NCBI GenBank assembly: GCA_023431045.1
Contig: JAEYXZ010000020.1
Location: 1 to 28,737, forward strand
Direction: 5' to 3'
From: Bacillota bacterium
GTDB taxonomy: Bacteria; Bacillota_I; Bacilli_A; Acholeplasmatales; Acholeplasmataceae
Length of the DNA: 28,737 nucleotides
Part shown: positions 1 to 7,249 of the stretch, piece after piece
How positions within the stretch are numbered: the first letter of the stretch is position 1
Layout of the letters: each line of letters begins with the position of its first letter
The notes under the pieces: generated by a model
What the model was told of the DNA's origin: nothing
The model's database searches: none
What the model saw: the letters and a program-made list of their open reading frames with translations, nothing else
Made by a program: the position numbers and the translations under genes

Positions 1-400
1 GTGTTTCTATATTATTTTGACGCAATTCAACGTAGTGAGTTCCAACCACGCGACCGGTGATTGAGAAGATAGACTTTGATTCAACGGGGTTTAAAGAGAA
101 TCCCCTAACTTCATCGCCTGGTAAAGACTCAAAGGAATTATTGACTTTTCTCATAAAACCATAAGAATATTGAGCTGCAGCGTTTTGAGGAACCATTGTG
201 ATTGCAGTTGTAAACTCTTCCCTAATTGAAAGTGTTACTTTATAAGGATTATTAGCTGTGCCTTCACCCGGTAAATCATCTAATATGATTTGGGTTGGTT
301 CCACAACTTTGTCATCGGGTACATTATCATGTGTTTCCCCACAGGAAACCAATAATATAATTAAACTAAAGAGTAGGATTGAATGAAATAGTTTGTTCAT
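1..400 (-). CDS. Lipoprotein with Ig-like N-terminal domain, 3' part outside window
   Basis: This reading frame starts with ATG at 400-398 and stays open to the left edge, so about 133 residues are visible and the C-terminus is missing. It begins MNKLFHSILLFSLIILLVSC, a lipoprotein signal peptide with lipobox LVSC (Cys20), so the mature protein is probably anchored on the outer face of the membrane. An AGGAG ribosome site at 413-417 lies inside the end of the preceding gene, and only one base separates that gene's stop from this ATG, so the two are surely co-transcribed. The visible mature part (a G-x-GTxxxPY motif, then alternating hydrophobic residues and 'ITGRVVGTHYVE') resembles residues about 40-135 of the neighbouring lipoprotein, suggesting a shared beta-sandwich domain. 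No enzymatic domain is visible, and the function is unknown. Confidence 0.75.
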   Translation of the reverse strand, partial: MNKLFHSILLFSLIILLVSCGETHDNVPDDKVVEPTQIILDDLPGEGTANNPYKVTLSIREEFTTAITMVPQNAAAQYSYGFMRKVNNSFESLPGDEVRGFSLNPVESKSIFSITGRVVGTHYVELRQNNIET

Positions 401-401
401 A

Positions 402-2036
402 TTAAGACTCATCTCCTGGAATATAAATTTTAAGTATCGTGTTTGCGTCTAATAGGTTTGATGTCATATCTGTATTAGGTATGATACTAGAAATGTTGAT
501 ACCAATTGAACCATAGTTTTGCCACATGTATGGTGTGACAAGAAGAACACGTATAGTAATAAAATCCGTTCTTGTATTAAATAATATAGCTGAATTAGAA
601 GTAAAGTAGTTGATTCGATACTGATATCCTTCTTCAAGAATGATAATGCTTCCGACTGGTAGATCATTAGGTGTTAATCTAACTTCGTTGGCTAAAAAAT
701 AATTGGAATTAGGTTCTGAGGTATTAATTGTTTCATTTAATGTTGATAACCAATAACCAACAACATAATTTGGTAATATTTGAGTCATATTTTCTATGCT
801 ATATTCAATGTGATCTTGAGGATCTTCGGTATAAGTTGAATTGGTTATTTCAAAAGGATTTGAAAAAGCATTATTAACGGACTCTTTAATTGCAGAAACA
901 ATTGAAGGCCTTACCCCCATTGGACTAAAATCAACATCATCAAGCGATAAACCTGTGATAGATTTAAACCAAGTAAGTCCTGCAGTGTATCGACCAATAT
1001 CGTAACTCAAATGGTAACCGTCCCTTGTCAGTGTGTCACCAATGAAACTTGTTCTTGTATTTTGAATAGCAGTACCAGATGGGATGACTCCTGTGATTCT
1101 TGGATTTGTTGAAACTTTTGCTTCATAAGTATCAATAATCATGTCATACATGGTTTGCTGATTATTGTTATAATTAGAGAATTCTGTATGTGTACTATTT
1201 TGTTGATATGCCCAAGTCATATGCCAATAAATTCTAACATAAGGATTCGTTTTATAGGCATTGATGTAATGAATCATTTGTAAAAGGTAAGGATCATATG
1301 TATCAGTCATACCAGATTTTCCACTTGCTTGTTGGAGGGTAATAATATCCCAAGCTTCATCGGTTATTCCATCAAGTGCGGTTTTACCATCATATGAAAT
1401 CCAGGTACCGGTTGTATTCTTACGATAGACATACGCTTTGGAATTTTGAGCAGCAGAATAGAGATGGGTTTCAAGTGTTGATCCACCGATAACAAGATTA
1501 CCTAATACGATTTCCTCAACACCATAACTTGCTGCGATATCGTATAAAAACTCCATACCATCATCACTAAAACTATTACCTATAGCTAATACTTTAAGAC
1601 GTTTGGTAAAATCAATTTGTTCAGTCAAATGTTCATTTTCTGCAACCGTAACTTTAACATATACAGACGTATTTTTAATGGTCATTTTTATATAGTTTTC
1701 CCCTGGAATAACACCAGTTACGACAACTGGTGTTGTGTTTTGATTGATGCTAAGCCCTTTTAAATCCCTCGACTTTAAAGGTGTCAATTCGGTGTTTTCT
1801 ATTTTAACGAGTTGATAAGTAGGTTTGATATCAGTACTTGGCGTTACCTCATACTCTAATTCAAATGAATCTCCCACTGAAATGTTTTTTACATAAGGTG
1901 ATTCAATTGAACCGTCGCCATTCATGCTAAGTATATCAATATGGATTGGAATTTCTTCATTTTGATTGGTTAGCTCACAACCTATGAGAACGATGCTGGC
2001 CGACAACATCACGATAAATAACCATAGTTTTTTCAT
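402..2036 (-). CDS. Lipoprotein with DUF4886 / SGNH-hydrolase-like domain
   Basis: A 544-residue secreted lipoprotein. An upstream in-frame ATG at 2048 overlaps the ribosome site; GGAGGA (2046-2041) sits four bases before ATG 2036, so the protein starts MKKLWLF with lipobox LIGC (Cys20). Residues about 40-135 form a likely Ig-like domain shared with the next gene. Residues about 147-365 look like DUF4886, a branch of the SGNH/GDSL esterase superfamily: 'AIGNSFSDD' at 152-159 gives block I with candidate nucleophile Ser155, 'IGGSTL' block II, 'LQQAS' block III, and 'RDGYH' the Asp339-x-x-His342 block V. The remaining ~180 residues are beta-rich and unassigned. By family analogy it may remove acyl groups from surface glycans or other esters; the substrate cannot be read from sequence. 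It leads a two-lipoprotein operon. Confidence 0.78.
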   Translation of the reverse strand: MKKLWLFIVMLSASIVLIGCELTNQNEEIPIHIDILSMNGDGSIESPYVKNISVGDSFELEYEVTPSTDIKPTYQLVKIENTELTPLKSRDLKGLSINQNTTPVVVTGVIPGENYIKMTIKNTSVYVKVTVAENEHLTEQIDFTKRLKVLAIGNSFSDDGMEFLYDIAASYGVEEIVLGNLVIGGSTLETHLYSAAQNSKAYVYRKNTTGTWISYDGKTALDGITDEAWDIITLQQASGKSGMTDTYDPYLLQMIHYINAYKTNPYVRIYWHMTWAYQQNSTHTEFSNYNNNQQTMYDMIIDTYEAKVSTNPRITGVIPSGTAIQNTRTSFIGDTLTRDGYHLSYDIGRYTAGLTWFKSITGLSLDDVDFSPMGVRPSIVSAIKESVNNAFSNPFEITNSTYTEDPQDHIEYSIENMTQILPNYVVGYWLSTLNETINTSEPNSNYFLANEVRLTPNDLPVGSIIILEEGYQYRINYFTSNSAILFNTRTDFITIRVLLVTPYMWQNYGSIGINISSIIPNTDMTSNLLDANTILKIYIPGDES

Positions 2037-2040
2037 GGTA

Positions 2041-2046
2041 TCCTCC
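2041..2046 (-). promoter_or_regulatory. Ribosome binding site fixing the DUF4886 lipoprotein start
   Basis: TCCTCC on the plus strand reads GGAGGA on the coding strand, four bases before ATG 2036. It rules out the in-frame ATG at 2048, which would place the Shine-Dalgarno inside the coding region and push the signal peptide inward. Confidence 0.7.
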
Positions 2047-2065
2047 AAATGAAATTAATTTGTTT

Positions 2066-2096
2066 ATTATAAAACCATGATAACATACTTTTGTAA
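2066..2096 (-). promoter_or_regulatory. Possible promoter of the lipoprotein operon
   Basis: On the minus strand TATAAT (2071-2066) is preceded at 19 bp by TTACAA (2096-2091). The -10 is perfect, but the spacer is long and the -35 only moderate. Located about 30 bp before the lipoprotein start. Confidence 0.35.
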
Positions 2097-2147
2097 AAAA
2101 TAATACATTTATAATACATTTAGATCATCAGCTTTATTGACAAAATA

Positions 2148-2180
2148 AAAACGGTAAAATAAATTGATATTTACCGTTTT
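2148..2180 (-). terminator. Rho-independent terminator of the diguanylate cyclase gene
   Basis: An 11-bp perfect inverted repeat (AAAACGGTAAA 2148-2158, TTTACCGTTTT 2170-2180) with an 11-base loop. On the minus strand it is followed by a T-rich tract. The stem includes part of the stop codon (2181-2179) of the diguanylate cyclase. Confidence 0.7.
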
Positions 2181-3429
2181 ATCTAAGCTTTGATTTTGCT
2201 TTATTTGTATACATGTATTGGTCGGCAATTCTTTTCTCATCATAAATGTTAGAAGAAGGGTCTGTCTTTATATAAAATCCATACGCAAGCGATAATGGGT
2301 AGTTTTTTTGCTTATAGTCATTGATTGCTTCATTGATGGTTTGTCTGATTTGAAGTGCTTTAACCTCATCTGTATTAGGAAGAAATACTAAGAACTCATC
2401 TCCACCCATTCTAAATAAATAATCCGTGTTAACGATTGAGTTCTTAATTAAGTTTGATGCACGCACCATCACTTCATCACCCATTTGGTGTCCTAAATTG
2501 TCATTAATTTTCTTTAGATTATTTAAGTCAATTGAGATGATGCATAATGGAAAGTTTTTAGGATCAATGATGTCTGATTCAACTTTCTTTAGATAGTGTC
2601 TGTTGAAACAACCAGTTAATTGATCATAGTAACTTAAGTATTCAATTTCTCTTTGTTTAAGGGTAAGGTCTGTAATGTCTCTTGCAGTACCTGCAAATCC
2701 AACCACATGACTATCCTCAACAATTTCTGATGCAGTTGTTTCAAAATAGAGATAATAACCATTTTGATGAAGAAGACGATAACGTGTTAAGGTTTGATTT
2801 TTAGCCCCTCTTTGAATTTTTCTGAAGAAGTCTTCAACCACTTTTAAATCATCTGGGTGGACAAACGGCTTAAAGGATTGACCGATTAAATCTTTCGTCG
2901 AATGACCAAGGGTTTTAGTCCAAGCAGAAGATAAGAAGGTAAAGTCACCATCAGTTGTAATCCGATAAATGATATCTTTGGTGTTATTAATGATTTGACG
3001 TAAATTCTTTTCACTTGATTTTAGGGCATCAGATAATGCTTTTTGATCCGTAATATCAACGTGAGTACCGATGATTTGTAAAACATTTCCGTTTTCATCA
3101 CGCTTGGTTATTTTTCCACTATCAAGTACCCAAATATAATGACCATCTTTATGTTTTCTACGAATTGCTAAATTATAAAAAGATTGCTTTTCAGCAACAA
3201 GGTTGTTGTAGGCTTCATAACACATCGCTAGATCATCTGGATGAATGTTATCAAGCCATGTATCAATGGTGATTGGTTTTAATTCATCTTTTGTATAACC
3301 AATCATTTCAGCCCAGCGATCATTAATCTTTACTTTTTTTGTTAGTAAATTCCACTCCCAGGTGGCAACGTTCATGACTTGAACGATTAAATCACCATGG
3401 ATTCCACTAATCTTTTTTCCCTTTTGCAT
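2179..3429 (-). CDS. PAS-PAS-GGDEF diguanylate cyclase
   Basis: A 416-residue soluble protein expected to make cyclic di-GMP from two GTP. Two PAS/PAC sensor modules (about 18-130 and 142-256, each with an 'HPDDL' segment and ending 'GT..DIT' or 'GTARDIT') precede a GGDEF domain (about 265-416). The signature GGDEF is intact at 342-346, and Asp301 ('SIDLNNLK') is the usual metal ligand. The allosteric I-site (RxxD just upstream of GGDEF) reads VNTD, so product inhibition by c-di-GMP is probably absent. No membrane segment is seen, so input should be cytoplasmic; the PAS ligand is unknown. An in-frame ATG at 3441 overlaps the GGGAG ribosome site (3440-3436), so ATG 3429 is taken as the start. 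It is a single gene with its own terminator. Confidence 0.88.
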   Translation of the reverse strand: MQKGKKISGIHGDLIVQVMNVATWEWNLLTKKVKINDRWAEMIGYTKDELKPITIDTWLDNIHPDDLAMCYEAYNNLVAEKQSFYNLAIRRKHKDGHYIWVLDSGKITKRDENGNVLQIIGTHVDITDQKALSDALKSSEKNLRQIINNTKDIIYRITTDGDFTFLSSAWTKTLGHSTKDLIGQSFKPFVHPDDLKVVEDFFRKIQRGAKNQTLTRYRLLHQNGYYLYFETTASEIVEDSHVVGFAGTARDITDLTLKQREIEYLSYYDQLTGCFNRHYLKKVESDIIDPKNFPLCIISIDLNNLKKINDNLGHQMGDEVMVRASNLIKNSIVNTDYLFRMGGDEFLVFLPNTDEVKALQIRQTINEAINDYKQKNYPLSLAYGFYIKTDPSSNIYDEKRIADQYMYTNKAKSKLR

Positions 3430-3455
3430 TGTTACTCCCATAATTTTGCATTACT

Positions 3456-3484
3456 ATTTTAACACGTTCAAATGACATTAACCA
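3456..3484 (-). promoter_or_regulatory. Likely promoter of the diguanylate cyclase gene
   Basis: Minus-strand TGGTTA (3484-3479), 17-bp spacer, TAAAAT (3461-3456) with an upstream TG giving an extended -10 (TGTTAAAAT). Confidence 0.4.
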
Positions 3485-3545
3485 GCAAAGTTATAAATCC
3501 CTTATAAAATCAAGGTTTTATGTAGAAAAACGGATAGAATAACAT

Positions 3546-3572
3546 AAAAGGAAGCAACATTTTGCTTCTTTT
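3546..3572 (-). terminator. Terminator of the polymerase/YolD operon
   Basis: GAAGCAA (3551-3557) pairs with TTGCTTC (3562-3568) around a CATT loop, and the flanking A4/T4 extend the stem past one bulged G. Read on the minus strand, the hairpin lies just after the TGA of the YolD-like gene and ends in a short T run. Confidence 0.6.
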
Positions 3573-3575
3573 ATA

Positions 3576-3905
3576 TCAAGTGATTAATTCAAGATTAATC
3601 ATATCATCAAGTTTATATTTACTTGCTGAAAGAAGAATGAGTTCTCGATTAATCTCATCAACCTTCTTGATTAGGCCAATCGATTCTTTTAAATAACCAT
3701 CCTCATAATAAGTGATGTGAACTTCAATTTGATCACGAATTGCAGTCTTTAATGTGTAATCCATTTCAGTTAATTGATCCTCTGATAATTGAGGTTTATC
3801 CTTTTTGCCCAATCGATATTTTAAGTCTTTGATTAAGTCGTGGAATCCAACTAAACCATCAAATGGTAACCATTTAATAATTCCGCGGTCAATATAGTTA
3901 TCCAT
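3576..3905 (-). CDS. YolD-like protein
   Basis: A 109-residue protein with the YolD-family signature near its start ('RGIIKWLPFDGL', residues 7-18), followed by a mostly polar alpha/beta region. YolD proteins are typically encoded beside UvrX/UmuC-type Y-family polymerases in Firmicutes and their phages, and the family has been compared with UmuD; the biochemical role is unsettled. The gene starts at ATG 3905, inside the end of the polymerase gene (shared 8-base ATGGATAA), with a GGTGG-rich stretch as ribosome site, so translation is probably coupled. A longer frame reading upstream would overlap the polymerase further and lacks a better ribosome site. Ends in TGA, supporting the standard code. 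Confidence 0.85.
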   Translation of the reverse strand: MDNYIDRGIIKWLPFDGLVGFHDLIKDLKYRLGKKDKPQLSEDQLTEMDYTLKTAIRDQIEVHITYYEDGYLKESIGLIKKVDEINRELILLSASKYKLDDMINLELIT

Positions 3906-5169
3906 TATGACCACCCACCATCTTACTGCGTGCAATAATCGTAGAACCTTTTTCTAAGGCGGTTGCACGATGAATGGTATTCTTACCAAATTTGACTTTG
4001 ATTTGATCAACCGTCTCTAGAAGGGTGTTTTCTTTTTCAAGATACTCTGCATCTTCAAAGAGTGAATATTGGTAGACGTTATGATCAGATAGATTGCCAA
4101 TCGATACACCAATACTGCGAATAGCTGAACCATCGTATTTCTCATTAAAGATTGATAAAACGGTATTGTGGACAATCGTGAATGATTGTGTGGGCTGATC
4201 AAGTGTGACTTGTTTAGAGAACCCTCCAGCACGGTCTTTATTATAACCAATGAATAAATGAATGGTGCGGCCTTGCTTCTTTGATAAGCGTAAACGTCTT
4301 AAAACTTCATCGACCATTTCTTGAATAATAATATAGATTTCAGGTTGATAGTAATCATGGAAAAGGATTTGCGATTGACCCACCGATTTACTTGATTTTC
4401 GAAGCATTTGTTTATCTTGTAGAATGGACATATCAATGCCATTTGTGTGGTACCAAAGCTCCTCACCCAACACTCCAAAGATAGCTTTTAAACGCTTTCT
4501 AGAAAAATGAGCGATATCACCAATGGTGTATAAACCAAGTTCATTTAAATGAGATTCCATGCGGTGACCAATCCCCCACATTTCAGATAAAGGAGTTACT
4601 GGCCACAATCTTGTTTCGATATCATCATAAGTCCATTCAGCGATACCTTCTTTAGTCTTTTTAGCATCAATATCCATGGAGAGTTTCGCCATTAACATAT
4701 TAGGACCAATCCCGCAAGAAGCATAGATCTTAAGTTCGTCACGGATATCATCAGTAATCTTTTTAGCGAGCTCATAAGCAGTCATGTTATAGAGTTTTAA
4801 GTAAGCAGTGACATCCAAGAATGCCTCATCAATTGAATAGACATATAAATCATCATCAGAAATATACCGTAAATAAATCTCAATAATCTTAATGGAATAT
4901 TCCATATAGGTTTTCATTCGAGGTCTGGCATAAATGATTTCCCCATTGGGTAGTTTAGGAAGATCATAGACGCGACATCTCGATGGAATACCTAGTTTCT
5001 TTAGGTATGGGGTGACTGCTAAACAAAGCGCACCATTTCCGCGTGAACGATCAGCAACAACTAAAGGTGCACTAAATGGATCAAGACCGCGAAGCGAACA
5101 TTCAACAGAAGCATAAAAAGACTTTAAATCGATACATAAGATTTGTCTGTGTAGTTTGTATTGTTCCAT
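3898..5169 (-). CDS. Y-family translesion DNA polymerase, UvrX/UmuC-like
   Basis: A 423-residue error-prone DNA polymerase. Catalytic carboxylates are visible: Asp14 in 'CIDLKSFYASVE' and Asp114-Glu115 in 'YSIDEAF'. Tyr19 of the 'FY' pair is the likely steric gate against ribonucleotides. A helix-hairpin-helix ('MWGIGHRMESHLNELG', about 197-212) and the little-finger domain follow. QYSLF at 367-371 fits a beta-clamp-binding peptide, and the tail 'GSTIIARSKMVGGH' is typical of the Firmicute UvrX group rather than DinB. Length is normal for that group. A GGGAG ribosome site precedes ATG 5169. It is followed by, and overlaps, a YolD-like gene. No LexA-type operator (CGAAC-N4-GTTCG) is seen upstream, so SOS control is not apparent. 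Confidence 0.92.
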   Translation of the reverse strand: MEQYKLHRQILCIDLKSFYASVECSLRGLDPFSAPLVVADRSRGNGALCLAVTPYLKKLGIPSRCRVYDLPKLPNGEIIYARPRMKTYMEYSIKIIEIYLRYISDDDLYVYSIDEAFLDVTAYLKLYNMTAYELAKKITDDIRDELKIYASCGIGPNMLMAKLSMDIDAKKTKEGIAEWTYDDIETRLWPVTPLSEMWGIGHRMESHLNELGLYTIGDIAHFSRKRLKAIFGVLGEELWYHTNGIDMSILQDKQMLRKSSKSVGQSQILFHDYYQPEIYIIIQEMVDEVLRRLRLSKKQGRTIHLFIGYNKDRAGGFSKQVTLDQPTQSFTIVHNTVLSIFNEKYDGSAIRSIGVSIGNLSDHNVYQYSLFEDAEYLEKENTLLETVDQIKVKFGKNTIHRATALEKGSTIIARSKMVGGHNG

Positions 5170-5195
5170 CGATATTCTCCCTTCGTGGTATGTTT

Positions 5196-5223
5196 ATTCT
5201 ATTACTTTTTATCTAAATTTCAA
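5196..5223 (-). promoter_or_regulatory. Likely promoter of the polymerase/YolD operon
   Basis: Minus-strand TTGAAA (5223-5218), 16-bp spacer, TAGAAT (5201-5196), each one mismatch from the sigma-A consensus. It lies about 30 bp before the polymerase start. Confidence 0.45.
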
Positions 5224-5349
5224 GGCTAAAAGGGTATGAAAACGAGTGAAAATGAAGACTGAAAAACAACACTTTCGTTAATCGCTTCAAAGCCTAATTC
5301 TTTCAAAGCATTTACATTCTTTAAGGGACTTTATGGGAAGAAAGCATTG

Positions 5350-5378
5350 TTGATGAAAAAGAATAAGTGATGTTATAT
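5350..5378 (+). promoter_or_regulatory. Possible promoter of the CxxC membrane protein gene
   Basis: TTGATG (5350-5355), 17-bp spacer, TTATAT (5373-5378), about 24 bp before the start codon. A moderate match only. Confidence 0.35.
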
Positions 5379-5401
5379 GATGAACCTACGAGGTGATTCC
5401 T

Positions 5402-5881
5402 ATGTTCACTCATGTCTTAAACATGCAGAAGACAAAAAAATATATCTTTCAAGGCTTATTATTCTTGATTGGATTTCTAGCCATTTACTTCATTGTTGAT
5501 TATTTAAATATGGATTATGAAACAATGAATGAAACCTATGGTGCTTACCTAGTTATTATTAATATTTCATTAAATATTATTATGGCACTATCAAGCGCTT
5601 TAATGATGAACTTGTCAACCGCAATGGTTGAACTAAGAGCAGGCAAAGGCAATGGATCTAATCTTGGATTCATATCAGTCTTATTTGGTATTCTAACCTA
5701 TGGGTGTACAAGTTGTGTGATTGCATTCTTTGCTGCAGTTGGCATTAATTTAATTGTTGTTGCACTACCATTTGCAGGATTACCATATAAATTAATCTCA
5801 CTTGTATTATTAGCACTAGGTATGTTCTTAATCGTTCGTGAGATCAATCATGGAACATGTAAAGTCGATTTAACCAAATAA
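5402..5881 (+). CDS. Small membrane protein with intramembrane CxxC motif
   Basis: A 159-residue protein with about four transmembrane segments (roughly 15-33, 47-70, 88-118, 130-147). 'YGCTSCVIAF' places Cys102 and Cys105 at a membrane segment, followed by 'ALPFAGLPYKL'; a third Cys (153) lies in the short tail after the last segment. I recognise the GCxxC-plus-LPF layout from uncharacterised bacterial and archaeal membrane proteins but cannot name a family. The vicinal cysteines suggest metal handling or thiol/disulfide exchange. An in-frame GTG at 5393 lies within the ribosome site AGGTGA (5391-5396), so ATG 5402 is the likely start. Just downstream is a redox operon under a CsoR-type repressor, but a terminator (5899) separates them, so they are neighbours, not one transcript. 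Confidence 0.75.
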   Translation: MFTHVLNMQKTKKYIFQGLLFLIGFLAIYFIVDYLNMDYETMNETYGAYLVIINISLNIIMALSSALMMNLSTAMVELRAGKGNGSNLGFISVLFGILTYGCTSCVIAFFAAVGINLIVVALPFAGLPYKLISLVLLALGMFLIVREINHGTCKVDLTK

Positions 5882-5898
5882 TCCCACAAATCAATAAA

Positions 5899-5922
5899 GC
5901 TCTTTTAATTAAGAGCATTTTT
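5899..5922 (+). terminator. Terminator after the CxxC membrane protein
   Basis: GCTCTT (5899-5904) pairs with AAGAGC (5911-5916) around a TTAATT loop and is followed by ATTTTTG. It ends the upstream gene before the CsoR-type operon promoter. Confidence 0.7.
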
Positions 5923-5923
5923 G

Positions 5924-5953
5924 TTGATTTCAATATACCCCCAGGGGTATTAT
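5924..5953 (+). promoter_or_regulatory. Promoter of the CsoR-like/TrxR-like/PDO operon
   Basis: TTGATT (5924-5929), 18-bp spacer, TATTAT (5948-5953). The spacer and the first bases of the -10 are occupied by a palindromic operator, so repressor binding would block polymerase. Confidence 0.5.
5935..5950 (+). promoter_or_regulatory. Palindromic operator, CsoR/CstR-type
   Basis: ATACCCC (5935-5941), CA, GGGGTAT (5944-5950): a perfect inverted repeat with 7-bp arms and a 2-bp centre. GC-rich C-run/G-run palindromes flanked by ATA/TAT are characteristic of CsoR-family operators. It lies between -35 and -10, 43 bp before the CsoR-like gene, fitting autoregulation. That the adjacent repressor binds here is inference. 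Confidence 0.68.
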
Positions 5954-5992
5954 AAGGTAAGTAATATAAATGATTTGAAAAGGAGTTAAGAG

Positions 5993-6244
5993 ATGATTTG
6001 TAATCCAGAAATTAAAAATCGAATTAAAAGAGCACAAGGTCAGATGAATGGCGTGCTACAAATGATTGAAGATGGTGCAACTTGTATGGAAATTGTGACC
6101 CAGTTAAAAGCAATCCGTGCAAGTATCGAAAAATCAATTGGACTCTTAACGACAACCAATTTGATTCAAACGATTGAGTCAAATCATCAAATTGAACTTA
6201 AGGATTTAGATGAAGCTATTAATCTAATCATTAAAGGAATATAA
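5993..6244 (+). CDS. CsoR-family (DUF156) transcriptional repressor with atypical ligand set
   Basis: An 83-residue all-helical repressor of the CsoR/RcnR/CstR/FrmR family: 'IKRAQGQMNGVLQMIEDG' in helix 1 and 'TQLKAIRASIEKS' in helix 2 are typical. Cys31 ('GATCMEIV') matches the conserved first cysteine. The residues expected at +25 and +29, His and Cys in copper-sensing CsoR, are Asn56 and Thr60, so it lacks the Cu(I) site. Persulfide-sensing CstR also uses the second Cys, absent here. An extra Cys3 near the N-terminus could supply a second thiol, since in the formaldehyde sensor FrmR the N-terminus contacts the conserved Cys across subunits. Ribosome site AGGAG at 5981-5985. First gene of an operon with a reductase and a disulfide oxidoreductase. 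The inducer is unknown; thiol-reactive sulfur or aldehyde species are more plausible than copper. Confidence 0.87.
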   Translation: MICNPEIKNRIKRAQGQMNGVLQMIEDGATCMEIVTQLKAIRASIEKSIGLLTTTNLIQTIESNHQIELKDLDEAINLIIKGI

Positions 6245-6266
6245 CAAAAAGAAAAGAGGGTTTAAC

Positions 6267-7247
6267 TTGTTTGATTTTACAATTGAAACCAAAGCTAACA
6301 ATAAAACCATCAACTTAAACATTCTCTGGGATGTTGTAATCATCGGTGGTGGACCTGCAGGACTTAATGCAGCACTCTATAGTGCAAGAAAAGGTCTTAA
6401 AGTCCTCATGATTGCTAAAGACATTGGTGGACAACTTCATAATACAAGTACTGTTGATAATTATTTAGGATTTGAAAACATCACTGGTAAAGAATTATCA
6501 GACCAACTCTATCAACACGTTAAAAAGCAAAACGTTGAATTCTTAGTTGATGAACATGTCATAACAATTGATAAAGAAGGATTAGACTTCAAGCTTATAA
6601 CTGATAAGAAAAATCAACTAACAACAAAGACAATCTTGATTTCTACGGGAGGTTCCCCTCGAAAACTAGGTATTCCAGGTGAGGATAAATTTGCTGGTAG
6701 GGGTGTCTCGTACTGTACGATATGTGATGCACCATTCTTTAAGAATAAAGATGTCATAGTGGTTGGTGGTGGTAATGGTGCAATGGATTCAGTCCTTGAT
6801 CTCCTACCTTGGGCTAAATCAATCACACTGATTCATCGTAGTCAGTTTAGAGCGGATCAATATTTAATTGATAAAGTGAAAGAAATTCCTAACCTAAAGA
6901 TTCATCTCCAAACTGAAATTAAAGCGATGCATGGTAAAGACCAGCTAGAAAGTGTCACTTTATGGCATAAAGATACAAATACCGAAGAAGTCCTTCAAAC
7001 CGATGGTGTCTTTATCTCAATTGGGGTGATCCCAAATACAACATTCTTAAATCAACTTGTTTCACTGAATTCATTTGGTGAAATCATTGTTGATGAAGTG
7101 GGGAAAACATCAGTAAAAGGTATTTATGCTGCAGGCGATGTGACAAACCAACCCCATAAACAGATTATTATTGCAGCATCAGATGGTGCTAAGGCAGCAC
7201 TTGATATCCACCGTTTTATTACACACGAATATAAGGAGAATATATAA
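6267..7247 (+). CDS. Thioredoxin-reductase-like flavoprotein
   Basis: A 326-residue FAD/NAD(P)-dependent pyridine nucleotide-disulfide oxidoreductase of the TrxB/AhpF C-domain type. The FAD-binding GGGPAG lies at 27-32, the redox-active Cys150-Thr-Ile-Cys153 in 'GVSYCTICDAPFF', a second Rossmann motif GGGNGA at 167-172, and the FAD-closing 'GIYAAGDV' at 285-292. The NADPH 2'-phosphate motif, HRRxxFR in standard TrxB, reads HRSQFR and is one residue shorter, so cofactor preference may differ. A roughly 20-residue extension precedes the first FAD strand. The start is TTG 6267, with GAGGG (6256-6260) at good spacing and no competing ATG. The next gene, 2 bp downstream, is a two-domain disulfide oxidoreductase and its likely electron acceptor; together they resemble a split AhpF. 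Confidence 0.88.
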   Translation: MFDFTIETKANNKTINLNILWDVVIIGGGPAGLNAALYSARKGLKVLMIAKDIGGQLHNTSTVDNYLGFENITGKELSDQLYQHVKKQNVEFLVDEHVITIDKEGLDFKLITDKKNQLTTKTILISTGGSPRKLGIPGEDKFAGRGVSYCTICDAPFFKNKDVIVVGGGNGAMDSVLDLLPWAKSITLIHRSQFRADQYLIDKVKEIPNLKIHLQTEIKAMHGKDQLESVTLWHKDTNTEEVLQTDGVFISIGVIPNTTFLNQLVSLNSFGEIIVDEVGKTSVKGIYAAGDVTNQPHKQIIIAASDGAKAALDIHRFITHEYKENI

Positions 7248-7249
7248 CA

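Noticed and set aside
464..667. Short open frame antisense to the DUF4886 lipoprotein
   Set aside because: No ribosome site or family; the opposite strand has a clear signal peptide and domain.
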